Shown here piece by piece: positions 7,990 to 15,876 of a DNA stretch of 31,167 bases. Both the position numbers and the translations under genes were made by a program. Within the stretch, counting starts at the first letter, position 1. The number at the start of each line of letters is the position of its first letter. Under the pieces are notes generated by a model. The model made no database searches and had not been told where the DNA came from. It saw nothing but the letters and a program-made list of their open reading frames with translations. Origin of the DNA: JBDLID01 sp039715055 (GTDB lineage: Bacteria > Desulfobacterota > Desulfobulbia > Desulfobulbales > Desulfocapsaceae); assembly GCA_039715055.1 (NCBI GenBank), contig JBDLID010000019.1, positions 1 to 31,167 on the forward strand, in the 5' to 3' direction.

Positions 7990-8142
7990 GTAACTATTCA
8001 GTGTAAAGCTGGGTGCGCCCCTAAGCAGGGAACTGTAACTGTTCAGCAGGGCCCTCAGTGTGGTCAAGCAGGCTGACGAAGCGTACTTGTGCTACTCGAG
8101 GCGGCCTGATCGGCCATAATGTGGGTGCTGCTGAATAGTTAC
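7990..8142 (-). mobile_element. MITE copy 1 (IS66-type ends), 153 bp, with perfect 8-bp target duplication
   Basis: The ends are GTAACTATTCAG and CTGAATAGTTAC, a perfect 12-bp terminal inverted repeat. The direct repeat AACAATGT occurs immediately outside both ends (7982-7989 and 8143-8150). Relative to copies 2 and 3 it is inverted. A further copy of the end (GTAACTGTTCAGC, 8035-8047) lies internally. The interior is non-coding; the weak reading frame through it has no family resemblance. GTAA-type ends and 8-bp duplications are the known hallmark of IS66-family elements. It sits 35 bp before the annotated start of the CBS-LuxR regulator and could affect its expression. Confidence 0.85.
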
Positions 8143-8177
8143 AACAATGTTATAGTTGCAGTTGAAGGTAAACCTGT

Positions 8178-9896
8178 ATGCCTTCCGGGTGTTTCACCGA
8201 TAACGAGATGGCCCGGACAGGCTTTTCCACAAAGGGTAAAATGGAAATTCTTGCAGATCTCATGACCTCTGATGTTATCACCGTATCACCGGACAGCCCG
8301 GTGAGCGCGGCGCTTGATGTCATGGAGAAACGGAGGATCTCCGCCCTGGTGGTTGCCCGGCAGGGCCGCCCCCTTGGAGTATTCACAGAAAGAGCCCTGA
8401 TCCAGATCCGGGTTGACGGTGAAATCTCATATTCAAGTCCCATCAGCCTGGTGATGTCAAGCCCGTGTTTGACCGCACGACTGGACAAGGATTATCGTGA
8501 AGCCTACCAGATGCTGCTTCAGCATCAGATCCGCCACCTGGTGGTAGTCGATGCTGAGGGACTGCTGGCGGGTATTGTCACTGCCACCGATTTCCTGTCC
8601 CATCTCGGCCTTGAATATTTCATGGAGTTCAAGAACGTCTCCCAGGTGATGTCCAAGGAAATTATCACCTTACTACCAACCGCCTCAGCGCTGTCGGCCA
8701 TGAAGCTGATGAATGACCGCAGGATCAGCTCCCTGGTCATGGTGGACAAAGGATTTCCCACCGGAATCATTACCGAGCGAGATCTCCTGAGATTGATCCG
8801 TTCACAAAAGGATCTCAGTCGCCTCAGGCTCGAAAAGGTCATGAGTCAACCGGTGGAGACGGTCTTTTCCGATGTGTCCAGCCATGAGGCCGCCAAAATC
8901 CTGATACGCAAGGGGCTTCGCCGACTGGTCGTCACCAATTCGTCCGGCCAGGGTATAGGGATCGTCACCGAAACCGATATGGTCAAGGGCCTCAGGACCA
9001 GCTATACCGATCACCTGAAGGATGTGATCCGCAAACAGGCCCGCCAGCTCCGGGAAGTCAAGGAACAGGTTGAGGAAACATTCATCCTCGACTCAATGCT
9101 GAGATCCGCCGGTAAGATTGCCATTTCCATCATGGATACCGATCTCCACATCCTCCTTCATAATCGGGCAGCTGAATCCCTTTACGAGGAGCACAGGGAC
9201 GGGATTGTCGGTAAAAGCGGGACCAGCCTTCATGACCGGGCAGGAAACCTCGAAGAGTTCCAGGATGCTGTCAAAAAGGCCGACCAGTCAGGCCGTCACG
9301 AATTTATCCTCAAGCACCAGGTTGATGCTGCTCTTTTCTACCTTGCCACAACGATCTTCACCATCCATGACCAGACAAACAAAAAAATCGGTTTCGGCCT
9401 CATCGCCATTGACATCACCGCCCAGAAAGAGACCATGGAGGAGCTGGAACTGAGGCGCAAGGAAGTCGAAGACGCTAATATCGCGCTGAAAGTGATGCTC
9501 GACGAACACACCAAAACGAGGGAAAATATAGAAGAAAAAATTTCCATAAGACTCAAAGAATTCGTCAACCCTTATCTTGATATCCTGCGGGCCACCTCAC
9601 TTTCTTCCCAACAAAGAGAAGCAGTCAACATTATCAGTGGCCATATTGAATCCATCACCCAGACCTTTTCCCACAAGGCCAGAAAAATGGTTCTCGGTCT
9701 TTCCCCAAGGGAAACCATGATTGCTGACCTGGTGTACCAGGGCAAGACCTCAAAACAGATATCAGAACTGCTCACCATCGGCCTCCGCACCGTTGAAACC
9801 TATCGAAACAATCTGCGCAAAAAGCTTGGAATCAATAATAAAAAAATAAGCCTCAGAACCTATCTGCTCACAAATTTCAGCCGAGACGACAACTGA
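8178..9896 (+). CDS. Four-CBS, PAS, LuxR-type transcriptional regulator
   Basis: This 572-residue cytosolic protein carries four CBS domains (about 25-80, 87-142, 153-205 and 218-275), a linking helix, a PAS domain (about 305-415), a coiled-coil stretch (about 415-460) and a C-terminal LuxR helix-turn-helix (LSPRE near 508, TSKQISELL, RTVETYRNN). CBS pairs commonly bind adenosine nucleotides, and PAS binds ligands or cofactors, so it probably integrates energy status with another signal to control transcription. The first ATG (8178) has GAAGG upstream; ATGs at 8208 and 8241 are alternatives, and the first CBS domain starts only after 8241. It lies between two pairs of polyphosphate kinase genes, its plausible targets. 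No receiver domain is present. Confidence 0.9.
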   Translation: MPSGCFTDNEMARTGFSTKGKMEILADLMTSDVITVSPDSPVSAALDVMEKRRISALVVARQGRPLGVFTERALIQIRVDGEISYSSPISLVMSSPCLTARLDKDYREAYQMLLQHQIRHLVVVDAEGLLAGIVTATDFLSHLGLEYFMEFKNVSQVMSKEIITLLPTASALSAMKLMNDRRISSLVMVDKGFPTGIITERDLLRLIRSQKDLSRLRLEKVMSQPVETVFSDVSSHEAAKILIRKGLRRLVVTNSSGQGIGIVTETDMVKGLRTSYTDHLKDVIRKQARQLREVKEQVEETFILDSMLRSAGKIAISIMDTDLHILLHNRAAESLYEEHRDGIVGKSGTSLHDRAGNLEEFQDAVKKADQSGRHEFILKHQVDAALFYLATTIFTIHDQTNKKIGFGLIAIDITAQKETMEELELRRKEVEDANIALKVMLDEHTKTRENIEEKISIRLKEFVNPYLDILRATSLSSQQREAVNIISGHIESITQTFSHKARKMVLGLSPRETMIADLVYQGKTSKQISELLTIGLRTVETYRNNLRKKLGINNKKISLRTYLLTNFSRDDN

Positions 9897-10080
9897 GCCT
9901 GTTGCTTCACTATCATTTTTCATTGTCTGACCCCTCTCTACAAAATACAGTAATTAGATACGTATTTTTTCCTTATTTTTTCCGTGTTGACTTCTGGCCT
10001 GATTTCAATGAAATTGTAAATGAATACTAATACGTTTCTAATATTTATCTGATCAACCAGTCCCATCACCTTTTCACCCC

Positions 10081-10087
10081 AGGAGGG
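10081..10087 (+). promoter_or_regulatory. Strong ribosome binding site for ppk2-A2
   Basis: AGGAGGG lies seven bases before the ATG at 10095. It is one of the best Shine-Dalgarno matches in the window and fixes the start that includes the long lysine-rich N-terminal tail. Confidence 0.75.
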
Positions 10088-10094
10088 AGAGACC

Positions 10095-11201
10095 ATGGAA
10101 GAACACAAATGTCAGCCTGTTGACAGCAGCGCAGATATTGAGAGTAAATCTGACGTTGACACTGACACAAAAACTAAAAAACCTTCCACAAAGAAAAAAA
10201 TAGCCACCAGGAAAAAAATGACCGCCAAGAAAAAAAAACCTGCAAAGAAAACCAGTAAGGCCGCAAAGGCCTCTAAACAAAAAATAAAAAAGCCACTGAT
10301 TGAAAATCCTGAGACTATTGTCGTCAAAAAGAAAGAAGTCAAACTCAAGGATGTATTAAGTGAGTACAAGAGTCTGAAAAAAGGCGGTCCGTCACTCAAT
10401 AAATTTCAGAAAAAGGCCATCCGCAGGTACCACAGAGAAGAGGCGCTCAAGCCCTACCAGGCCGAGCTGATCCGGATGCAGAAGTGCCTTGAGAACAACA
10501 ACAGGAAGATGGTTATTCTCTTTGAGGGCCGTGACGCAGCCGGAAAAGGCGGAACCATCAGACGTGTCACCCGTTACATGAATGAAAAGCACTACCGGGT
10601 GGTCGCCCTTGGAAAACCGTCTGAGCATGAAAAAACCCAGTGGTTCTTTCAGAAGTACATTACCCAGTTGCCGCGAGGCGGCGAAGTGGTTCTCTTTGAC
10701 CGCAGCTGGTACAATCGGGCGGTGGTCGAACCGGTATTTGGCTTCTGTACACCTGAAGAGTATAAAAATTTCATGCGCGGTGTGGTAGGTTTTGAAAAAG
10801 ACCTGGTCCGCCAGGGCACCATCCTCGTCAAACTCTACTTCTCAGTGACCAAGGAAGAGCAGGCCAGACGTTTTAACCGTCGCAAGACCGACCCTCTGCG
10901 CCAGTGGAAACTCTCAGAGATTGATGTCCAGGCCCAGGATCGCTGGGACGATTTCACCCACCAGAAGTATGAGATGCTGAAGAGGACATCAACTAACACC
11001 GCTCCCTGGACAATCATAAGATCCAACAATAAACACGATGCCCGTCTCAATGCGATGAGAGTTATCCTCAGCTCGCTGGCATATGAACGCGGTAATGATG
11101 ACCTTAACTATGTACCTGACCCTGATATTGTTATCTCAGGTTCCCGGGAAAAGGAAATCATGGATGCTCACCGGATCACCACCGGCAGCTTTGTCGGCTG
11201 A
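10095..11201 (+). CDS. ppk2: Polyphosphate kinase 2, type A copy 2, with lysine-rich N-terminal tail
   Basis: This 368-residue PPK2 has the P-loop GRDAAGKGGT (145-154), TQWFFQKY (181-188), LFDRSWYNR with Asp202 and Arg203, and a late TIIRSNNKHDARLN segment. Residues about 26-80 form an extra tail dominated by Lys, Thr, Ala and Pro, with repeated KK(x)AKK-like clusters resembling histone H1-type tails; a short acidic stretch precedes it. The catalytic part is about the normal family length, so the tail is an addition. Such a tail could bind polyphosphate or nucleic acid; that is inference. It is followed after 80 bp by the type B copy 2, repeating the A-B order seen at 3174-5082. Confidence 0.93.
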   Translation: MEEHKCQPVDSSADIESKSDVDTDTKTKKPSTKKKIATRKKMTAKKKKPAKKTSKAAKASKQKIKKPLIENPETIVVKKKEVKLKDVLSEYKSLKKGGPSLNKFQKKAIRRYHREEALKPYQAELIRMQKCLENNNRKMVILFEGRDAAGKGGTIRRVTRYMNEKHYRVVALGKPSEHEKTQWFFQKYITQLPRGGEVVLFDRSWYNRAVVEPVFGFCTPEEYKNFMRGVVGFEKDLVRQGTILVKLYFSVTKEEQARRFNRRKTDPLRQWKLSEIDVQAQDRWDDFTHQKYEMLKRTSTNTAPWTIIRSNNKHDARLNAMRVILSSLAYERGNDDLNYVPDPDIVISGSREKEIMDAHRITTGSFVG

Positions 11202-11281
11202 TCGAATCGTGCCATTTGAGACTTTACCGGAGCTGTCTCCGGTCCAACTAAATAATATTGCAATAAACAGGTGAATATACA

Positions 11282-12190
11282 ATGGGCAGAAAAATGAAGG
11301 TTCAAACTAACGGAAAGAAGAAGGAAAAAATCAAACTGATTGAAGGTACCGCCATCCGCAACATCAATGCCAAGGAGTCAAAAGCGCGGCAGGCGGTGTG
11401 GATTAAAAAATGGCACCTGGAATATGAGGCTAACCTGCGCACCCTGCAGGTCGAGCTTATGAAGATGCAGCAGTCATTGAAGTCAAGCGGACAGCGAGTA
11501 CTGGCCATCTTTGAGGGCCGGGATGCTGCGGGCAAGGGAGGCACCATCAAGCGGATCATCGCCCACCTCAATCCTCGAAACACCCGGGTGGTGGCCCTGG
11601 TCAAGCCCAATGAGACTGAGACGACACAGTGGTACTTCCAGCGTTACGTCTCCCAGCTGCCTTCGGAAGGCGAGTTTGTCCTCTTTGACCGCAGCTGGTA
11701 CAACCGGGCAATGGTTGAACCGGTCATGGGCTTCTGCAGTGATGAACAGAACAAACGTTTTCTCAAGGACGTGCCTATGCTCGAAGAGCTTCTGGTCAAA
11801 GATGGCATCAAGCTCTTTAAATTCTACTTCTCAGTCTCCAAAGAGGTGCAGAAGGAAAGATTCGACTCACGCAAGGAGGATCCCCTCAAGCAGTTCAAAC
11901 TCTCTCCGGTGGATAACCTGGCCCAGGAATACTGGGACGACTATTCGGTGCGTAAATTCCAGATGCTCTCTGAAACCAACCGGACCATGGCACCATGGAC
12001 CATCATCCGCTCCGACAACAAAAAAATGGCCCGGCTCAACTGCATCAAGCACATCTTGTCCAACATGGACTACGAGGATAAGCTGCCTGCAAAAGAACTG
12101 GTCCCCGACCCTGAAGTCGTTATCTCAGGGATCAACGAGCTGAAGCATATGGAGGAGAATCTGATGTCTCCTGATAAGCTGCACGGGTAA
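11282..12190 (+). CDS. ppk2: Polyphosphate kinase 2, type B copy 2
   Basis: This 302-residue single-domain PPK2 has the P-loop GRDAAGKGGT (79-88), TQWYFQRY, LFDRSWYNR and a DPLKQFKLSPVD segment that keeps the family proline. It is very similar to the PPK2 at 4183-5082 over its whole length, with differences concentrated at the N-terminus and in third codon positions, so the duplication is not recent. It ends the second A-B pair and is followed by a clear terminator at 12259-12288. Its job should be nucleotide phosphorylation from polyphosphate or polyphosphate synthesis in the cytosol; a hetero-oligomer with the adjacent type A protein is possible but unproven. Confidence 0.93.
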   Translation: MGRKMKVQTNGKKKEKIKLIEGTAIRNINAKESKARQAVWIKKWHLEYEANLRTLQVELMKMQQSLKSSGQRVLAIFEGRDAAGKGGTIKRIIAHLNPRNTRVVALVKPNETETTQWYFQRYVSQLPSEGEFVLFDRSWYNRAMVEPVMGFCSDEQNKRFLKDVPMLEELLVKDGIKLFKFYFSVSKEVQKERFDSRKEDPLKQFKLSPVDNLAQEYWDDYSVRKFQMLSETNRTMAPWTIIRSDNKKMARLNCIKHILSNMDYEDKLPAKELVPDPEVVISGINELKHMEENLMSPDKLHG

Positions 12191-12193
12191 AAG

Positions 12194-12252
12194 AAAGGTG
12201 TAGGAAAAGGTGTAAGGTATAAGGTATAGGGTACAGGGTTTAAGGTTTAAGG
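12194..12252. repeat. Degenerate short tandem repeat, AAGGTWTAAGG type
   Basis: After the last ppk2 gene the sequence repeats variants of AAGGTGTA, AAGGTATA, AGGGTACA and AGGTTTA in a row up to the terminator. The units are six to eight bases and drift in sequence. It is purine-biased on the plus strand and non-coding. It ends directly at the terminator hairpin. Confidence 0.55.
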
Positions 12253-12258
12253 AAAAAA

Positions 12259-12288
12259 GGGGCAGAGGGGGATTTATCCCTCTGCCCC
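12259..12288. terminator. Bidirectional intrinsic terminator between ppk2-B2 and secA
   Basis: A perfect 11-bp GC-rich stem, GGGGCAGAGGG (12259-12269) and CCCTCTGCCCC (12278-12288), has an eight-base loop. It is flanked by six A upstream and TTGTTTT downstream, so it can work for the plus-strand ppk2 pair and the converging minus-strand secA. Confidence 0.85.
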
Positions 12289-12321
12289 TTGTTTTATTTG
12301 GGAATTTGTTGCGGGTATCCG

Positions 12322-14871
12322 TCAGCTTGGTTTGCCGCAGCACTTTTTATATTTTTTGCCTGATCCGCAGGGGCATGGGGCGTTGCGGCCGACCTTACCC
12401 CCTTCTCTTTTTGTCGGTTGCTGCGCGGCGACATTCTCTCCGGCAGCTCCCTTGTTGAGCTGCATCTCCTGCTCCTGTTTTCTCCTGCGCTCCTCCTCAA
12501 GCCGTTCAACATCTTCGTCCTGAACCACCTGGACCCGCATCAGGGTAGAGATGGTCTGCAGTTTGACGGTTTCAATCATGTTCATGAAGAGGTTGTAGCC
12601 TTCCTTCTTGTACTCATCCAGCGGATTTTTCTGGGCATATCCCCTGAGACCGATACCCTCCTTGAGATGATCCATGGAGAGCAGATGGTCCTTCCAGTGG
12701 CTGTCTACCATCTGCAGGAGAATTACCCGCTCGAGGTGACGCTGGACATCACTGGTGTTGAGTTCCTCCTGATTCCTGTACGTTGACTCAACAAGTTCAT
12801 TGATTTTTTCATAAAAATTCTCGTACTCAAGGCCTGCGCGGTCGCTGTCAGCCCAATCAATCGTGATGTTGAAGAGTTCCAACATACGCTCTTCAAAGCC
12901 ATCCCATACCCAATCCTCAGATGCTAATTTCTCCTGGTAATACTCGGAAACCACCATCTCCACCAGATCTGACCGCATATCGCTGGTGACCTCGGACAGG
13001 TCTTCACCATCAAGGACCTCGCGTCGTTGACGATAGATGACCTCCCGCTGCTTGTTCATTACATCATCATATTCGAGGAGATGTTTCCGGATATCGAAGT
13101 TATGGCCCTCCACCTTCTTCTGGGCGTTCTCAATGGCCTTGGAGATCATGTTGTGCTCAATGGGTTCATCCTCCTCCATACCGAGTTTGTCCATGATTCC
13201 TGAAATCTTCCCGGAGCCAAAAATACGGAGCAGATCATCTTCCAGCGAGAGGAAAAAACGAGAAGTGCCCGGGTCACCCTGGCGGCCGGAACGACCACGG
13301 AGCTGATTGTCGATACGTCGCGACTCATGACGCGAGGTCCCGAGGATATGGAGCCCACCAGCCTCTATGACCCCTTCTCCGAGCTTGATATCGGTTCCGC
13401 GCCCGGCCATGTTGGTGGCAATGGTCACCTTGCCCTTCTGTCCGGCATTGGCAATAATTTCTGCCTCCCGATCATGCTGTTTGGCATTGAGCACGTCGTG
13501 GTCCACTTTTTCTTTTTTAAGCATACCGGCGATCTTCTCGGAGACATCAATGGAGATTGTACCTACCAGAACCGGTTGACCCGCTTCATGACAATCCTGA
13601 ATCTCCCTGACCACCGCCCTGTATTTTGCTGCCTCATTCTTGTAGATCACGTCAGCGTAATCCCTACGAACCATGGGCATGTTAGTGGGCATGATCACCA
13701 CATCAAGATCATAAATTTTCTTGAATTCAGGTGCTTCTGTGTCGGCGGTACCGGTCATTCCGGCCAGCTTGTCGTACATCCGGAAATAATTCTGGAAGGT
13801 AATGGAGGCCAGTGTCTGGTTTTCCTTCTCGATGGTGACGTGTTCCTTGGCCTCAAGCGCCTGGTGAAGACCGTCGGAGTACCTTCTGCCCTCCATGGTG
13901 CGGCCGGTGAATTCATCAACAATCACCACCTCTCCGTCCTTGACAATGTAGTCCACATCACGCTGAAACAGGGTGTGGGCCTTGAGTGCCTGGTTAAGGT
14001 GGTGCAGATGTTCAATGGAGGTCGGGTCATAGAGATTGTCTATGTTGAGCAGTTCCTCGCCAAGGGCGATGCCATCTTCGGTGAGTGCCACCTGGCGTGA
14101 TTTTTCATCGACAAGATAATGGTCTTCAGCCTCAAAATTCCCCATGATCCTGTTCACATTGATGTAGAGGTCGGTGGCAATATCGGCCGGGCCGGAAATA
14201 ATGAGAGGAGTCCTGGCCTCATCAATCAGGATGGAGTCAACCTCGTCGACGATGGCATAGTTGAAGCCGCGCTGACAGAAGTCTTTGCGTTCAAACTTCA
14301 TATTGTCACGGAGGTAGTCAAAGCCAAACTCATTATTGGTGCCATAGGTGACATCAGAAGCATAGGCAATCTGCCGCTCGGTATCATCCATTGAGTGGAC
14401 AATCTTGCCGACGCTGATTCCCAAAAATTCGTATACCTGCCCCATCCATTCGGCATCTCGGGCTGCCAGGTAGTCATTGACGGTAACTACATGGGCACCT
14501 TTTCCGGTGAGACCGTTAAGATAGACCGGCAGGGTCGAGGTGAGTGTCTTGCCCTCACCGGTCTTCATCTCAGCGATCTTGCCCTGATGCAGTATCACTC
14601 CGCCAACCAGCTGAACATCGTAATGGCGTTCACCAAGGACCCTTTTTGCCCCTTCACGCATGGTGGCAAAGGCTTCCGGCAGCAGGTCGTCTAACGGCTC
14701 ACCCTTGGCAAGCCGCTCCTTAAACTCAACTGTCTTTGCAGTAAGAGCAGTGTCATCAAGTGGCTGTATGGAACTCTCCAGCTCGTTGATACGCGCAATC
14801 AAGGGATTGATCTGCTTGAGAACCCTTTCGTTTTTCGATCCAAAGACCTTGGTCAGAACTTTTCCAATCAT
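12322..14871 (-). CDS. secA: Preprotein translocase ATPase SecA
   Basis: SecA drives post-translational export through SecYEG at the inner membrane. The 849-residue protein has the full set: Walker A MKTGEGKT (102-109), the DEAD-type Walker B VDEVDSILIDEART beginning near 208, the second nucleotide-binding fold with TNMAGRGTDIKLG and GRSGRQGDPG, the helical scaffold and wing regions, and a C-terminal zinc-binding SEC-C motif with Cys833, Cys835, Cys844 and Cys845, which contacts SecB and phospholipid. The length is normal. The ATG at 14871 lacks a strong Shine-Dalgarno. The gene appears monocistronic, with 180 bp of non-coding DNA upstream and the terminator at 12259-12288 downstream. No truncation or missing motif is seen. 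Confidence 0.98.
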   Translation of the reverse strand: MIGKVLTKVFGSKNERVLKQINPLIARINELESSIQPLDDTALTAKTVEFKERLAKGEPLDDLLPEAFATMREGAKRVLGERHYDVQLVGGVILHQGKIAEMKTGEGKTLTSTLPVYLNGLTGKGAHVVTVNDYLAARDAEWMGQVYEFLGISVGKIVHSMDDTERQIAYASDVTYGTNNEFGFDYLRDNMKFERKDFCQRGFNYAIVDEVDSILIDEARTPLIISGPADIATDLYINVNRIMGNFEAEDHYLVDEKSRQVALTEDGIALGEELLNIDNLYDPTSIEHLHHLNQALKAHTLFQRDVDYIVKDGEVVIVDEFTGRTMEGRRYSDGLHQALEAKEHVTIEKENQTLASITFQNYFRMYDKLAGMTGTADTEAPEFKKIYDLDVVIMPTNMPMVRRDYADVIYKNEAAKYRAVVREIQDCHEAGQPVLVGTISIDVSEKIAGMLKKEKVDHDVLNAKQHDREAEIIANAGQKGKVTIATNMAGRGTDIKLGEGVIEAGGLHILGTSRHESRRIDNQLRGRSGRQGDPGTSRFFLSLEDDLLRIFGSGKISGIMDKLGMEEDEPIEHNMISKAIENAQKKVEGHNFDIRKHLLEYDDVMNKQREVIYRQRREVLDGEDLSEVTSDMRSDLVEMVVSEYYQEKLASEDWVWDGFEERMLELFNITIDWADSDRAGLEYENFYEKINELVESTYRNQEELNTSDVQRHLERVILLQMVDSHWKDHLLSMDHLKEGIGLRGYAQKNPLDEYKKEGYNLFMNMIETVKLQTISTLMRVQVVQDEDVERLEEERRRKQEQEMQLNKGAAGENVAAQQPTKREGGKVGRNAPCPCGSGKKYKKCCGKPS

Positions 14872-15051
14872 AGCTGGTTATCTGTATTTTTTTACCCCGG
14901 ACAGGAGGGGTGTTAGTCATTAAATGGTTGCTGATTATCATGAACAACCCCTGCAGGAGGCAGGGATTGAGACAACATGCACTTCTTTACCACTATTTTG
15001 AAGAAGTTGTAAGTAATTTCATTTTGTAAATATTCAGCTGCACATCATTTT

Positions 15052-15516
15052 TTATGCCGCATCATCGGTACGGTAGATCAGTGCTTCCTCATCGCAGTCT
15101 GGGAATTTGGCGCAGTTGAGACAGTCGCTCCATATCTTGTGGGGCAGATCCCGTTTGTCTGCATCGACAAAACCCTGCTTGCGAAAAAAATCAGGCTGAT
15201 AGGTCAGGGTAAAAACCTGGCCGATTCCCAACTCCTTTGCCTCCTTGATACAGGCCGTTACAAGCAGCCGGCCGACACCACTCCCCTGAGCCTCTTCAAT
15301 CACTGCAAGAGAACGGATTTCAGCAAGATTCTCCCAGGAGATATGGAGGGCACAGACACCAAGGAGAGAATCCTGTTCATCGACAAGAACAATGAAATCC
15401 CTGAGGTTGTCGTAGAGTGAGTTTTTGGATCGGCTCAACAGTAACCCCTGAGTTCCGAAATGGTTCAGCAGGGTGTGAATCCTGTTCACATCATCCATTC
15501 TGGCGTTTCTAATCAT
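15052..15516 (-). CDS. GNAT acetyltransferase, short ArgA-type (N-acetylglutamate synthase-like)
   Basis: This 154-residue GNAT-fold enzyme has the acetyl-CoA-binding motif A around EIRSLAVIEEAQGSGVGR and a downstream YQPDFFRKQGF strand. The C-terminal KIWSDCLNCAKFPDCDE with its CxxC(x5)C spacing is, as I recall, typical of the short single-domain N-acetylglutamate synthases of deltaproteobacteria and some other bacteria, which make the first intermediate of arginine synthesis. The ATG at 15516 is preferred to a TTG at 15528; neither has a clear ribosome site. No other arginine biosynthesis gene is nearby, so the ArgA assignment rests on sequence style alone. A different GNAT substrate is the main alternative. 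Confidence 0.78.
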   Translation of the reverse strand: MIRNARMDDVNRIHTLLNHFGTQGLLLSRSKNSLYDNLRDFIVLVDEQDSLLGVCALHISWENLAEIRSLAVIEEAQGSGVGRLLVTACIKEAKELGIGQVFTLTYQPDFFRKQGFVDADKRDLPHKIWSDCLNCAKFPDCDEEALIYRTDDAA

Positions 15517-15596
15517 AGATAAAACCAACTCATAAATTGGTGAAATTAACCACTTGTTGCAGATTTAATTACGCACTCTGCTCAATTTTACGGCCG

Positions 15597-15839
15597 CTAA
15601 TATTTCTTTTTGACCCTGTCGGCGGAAAGCAGTGGGACACCTGTTTTCTGAACACGGGCAACTTTATCACCAACCGCCTCTTTAATCTGCTTCGGTCCAA
15701 AGAGAAGCGATTGTCCAGCCCAGACGCCAAGAAGAAACATCCAGAGAAAGATACAGAAACAGACCACACCGATACCAAGGATCCCGCTGCGGGTCAGTTC
15801 AAACTTGATCTTTTTAACCTTCGGTTTTCTCGCTGCCAC
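15597..15839 (-). CDS. Small single-pass membrane protein downstream of argS
   Basis: This 80-residue protein begins with GTG, preceded by GAAAGG five bases upstream. It has a very basic cytoplasmic N-terminus (KPKVKKIKFEL), one membrane helix (about residues 18-42, IGVVCFCIFLWMFLLGVWAG) and a short basic tail. The helix resembles the N-terminal anchors of SPOR-domain proteins that I recall being encoded next to argS in related bacteria, but no SPOR domain follows here: the protein stops about 40 residues after the helix. It is therefore either a shortened relative or an independent small protein. It lies 37 bp after argS on the same strand and is probably in its operon. Confidence 0.65.
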   Translation of the reverse strand: MAARKPKVKKIKFELTRSGILGIGVVCFCIFLWMFLLGVWAGQSLLFGPKQIKEAVGDKVARVQKTGVPLLSADRVKKKY

Positions 15840-15876
15840 GTTACCTTTCTCTGCTGGCCAATGGGTTGCCGATATT

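Noticed and set aside
7846..8067. 73-codon minus-strand frame across MITE copy 1
   Set aside because: Most of it lies in the repeat and its flank, it has no family resemblance, and its counterpart in copy 2 reads quite different protein.
7990..8142. tRNA or small structured RNA gene
   Set aside because: The palindromic structure is explained by terminal inverted repeats with flanking target duplications; no tRNA-like cloverleaf or CCA end is seen.
14941..14965. CCCTGC/GCAGGG hairpin upstream of secA
   Set aside because: Only six base pairs and no T-run; too weak to call a terminator or a SecM-like regulatory element.
15569..15778. 69-codon minus-strand frame overlapping the small membrane protein
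   Set aside because: It is an alternative phase of the same DNA; the GTG-started frame has a ribosome site and a clear membrane helix.
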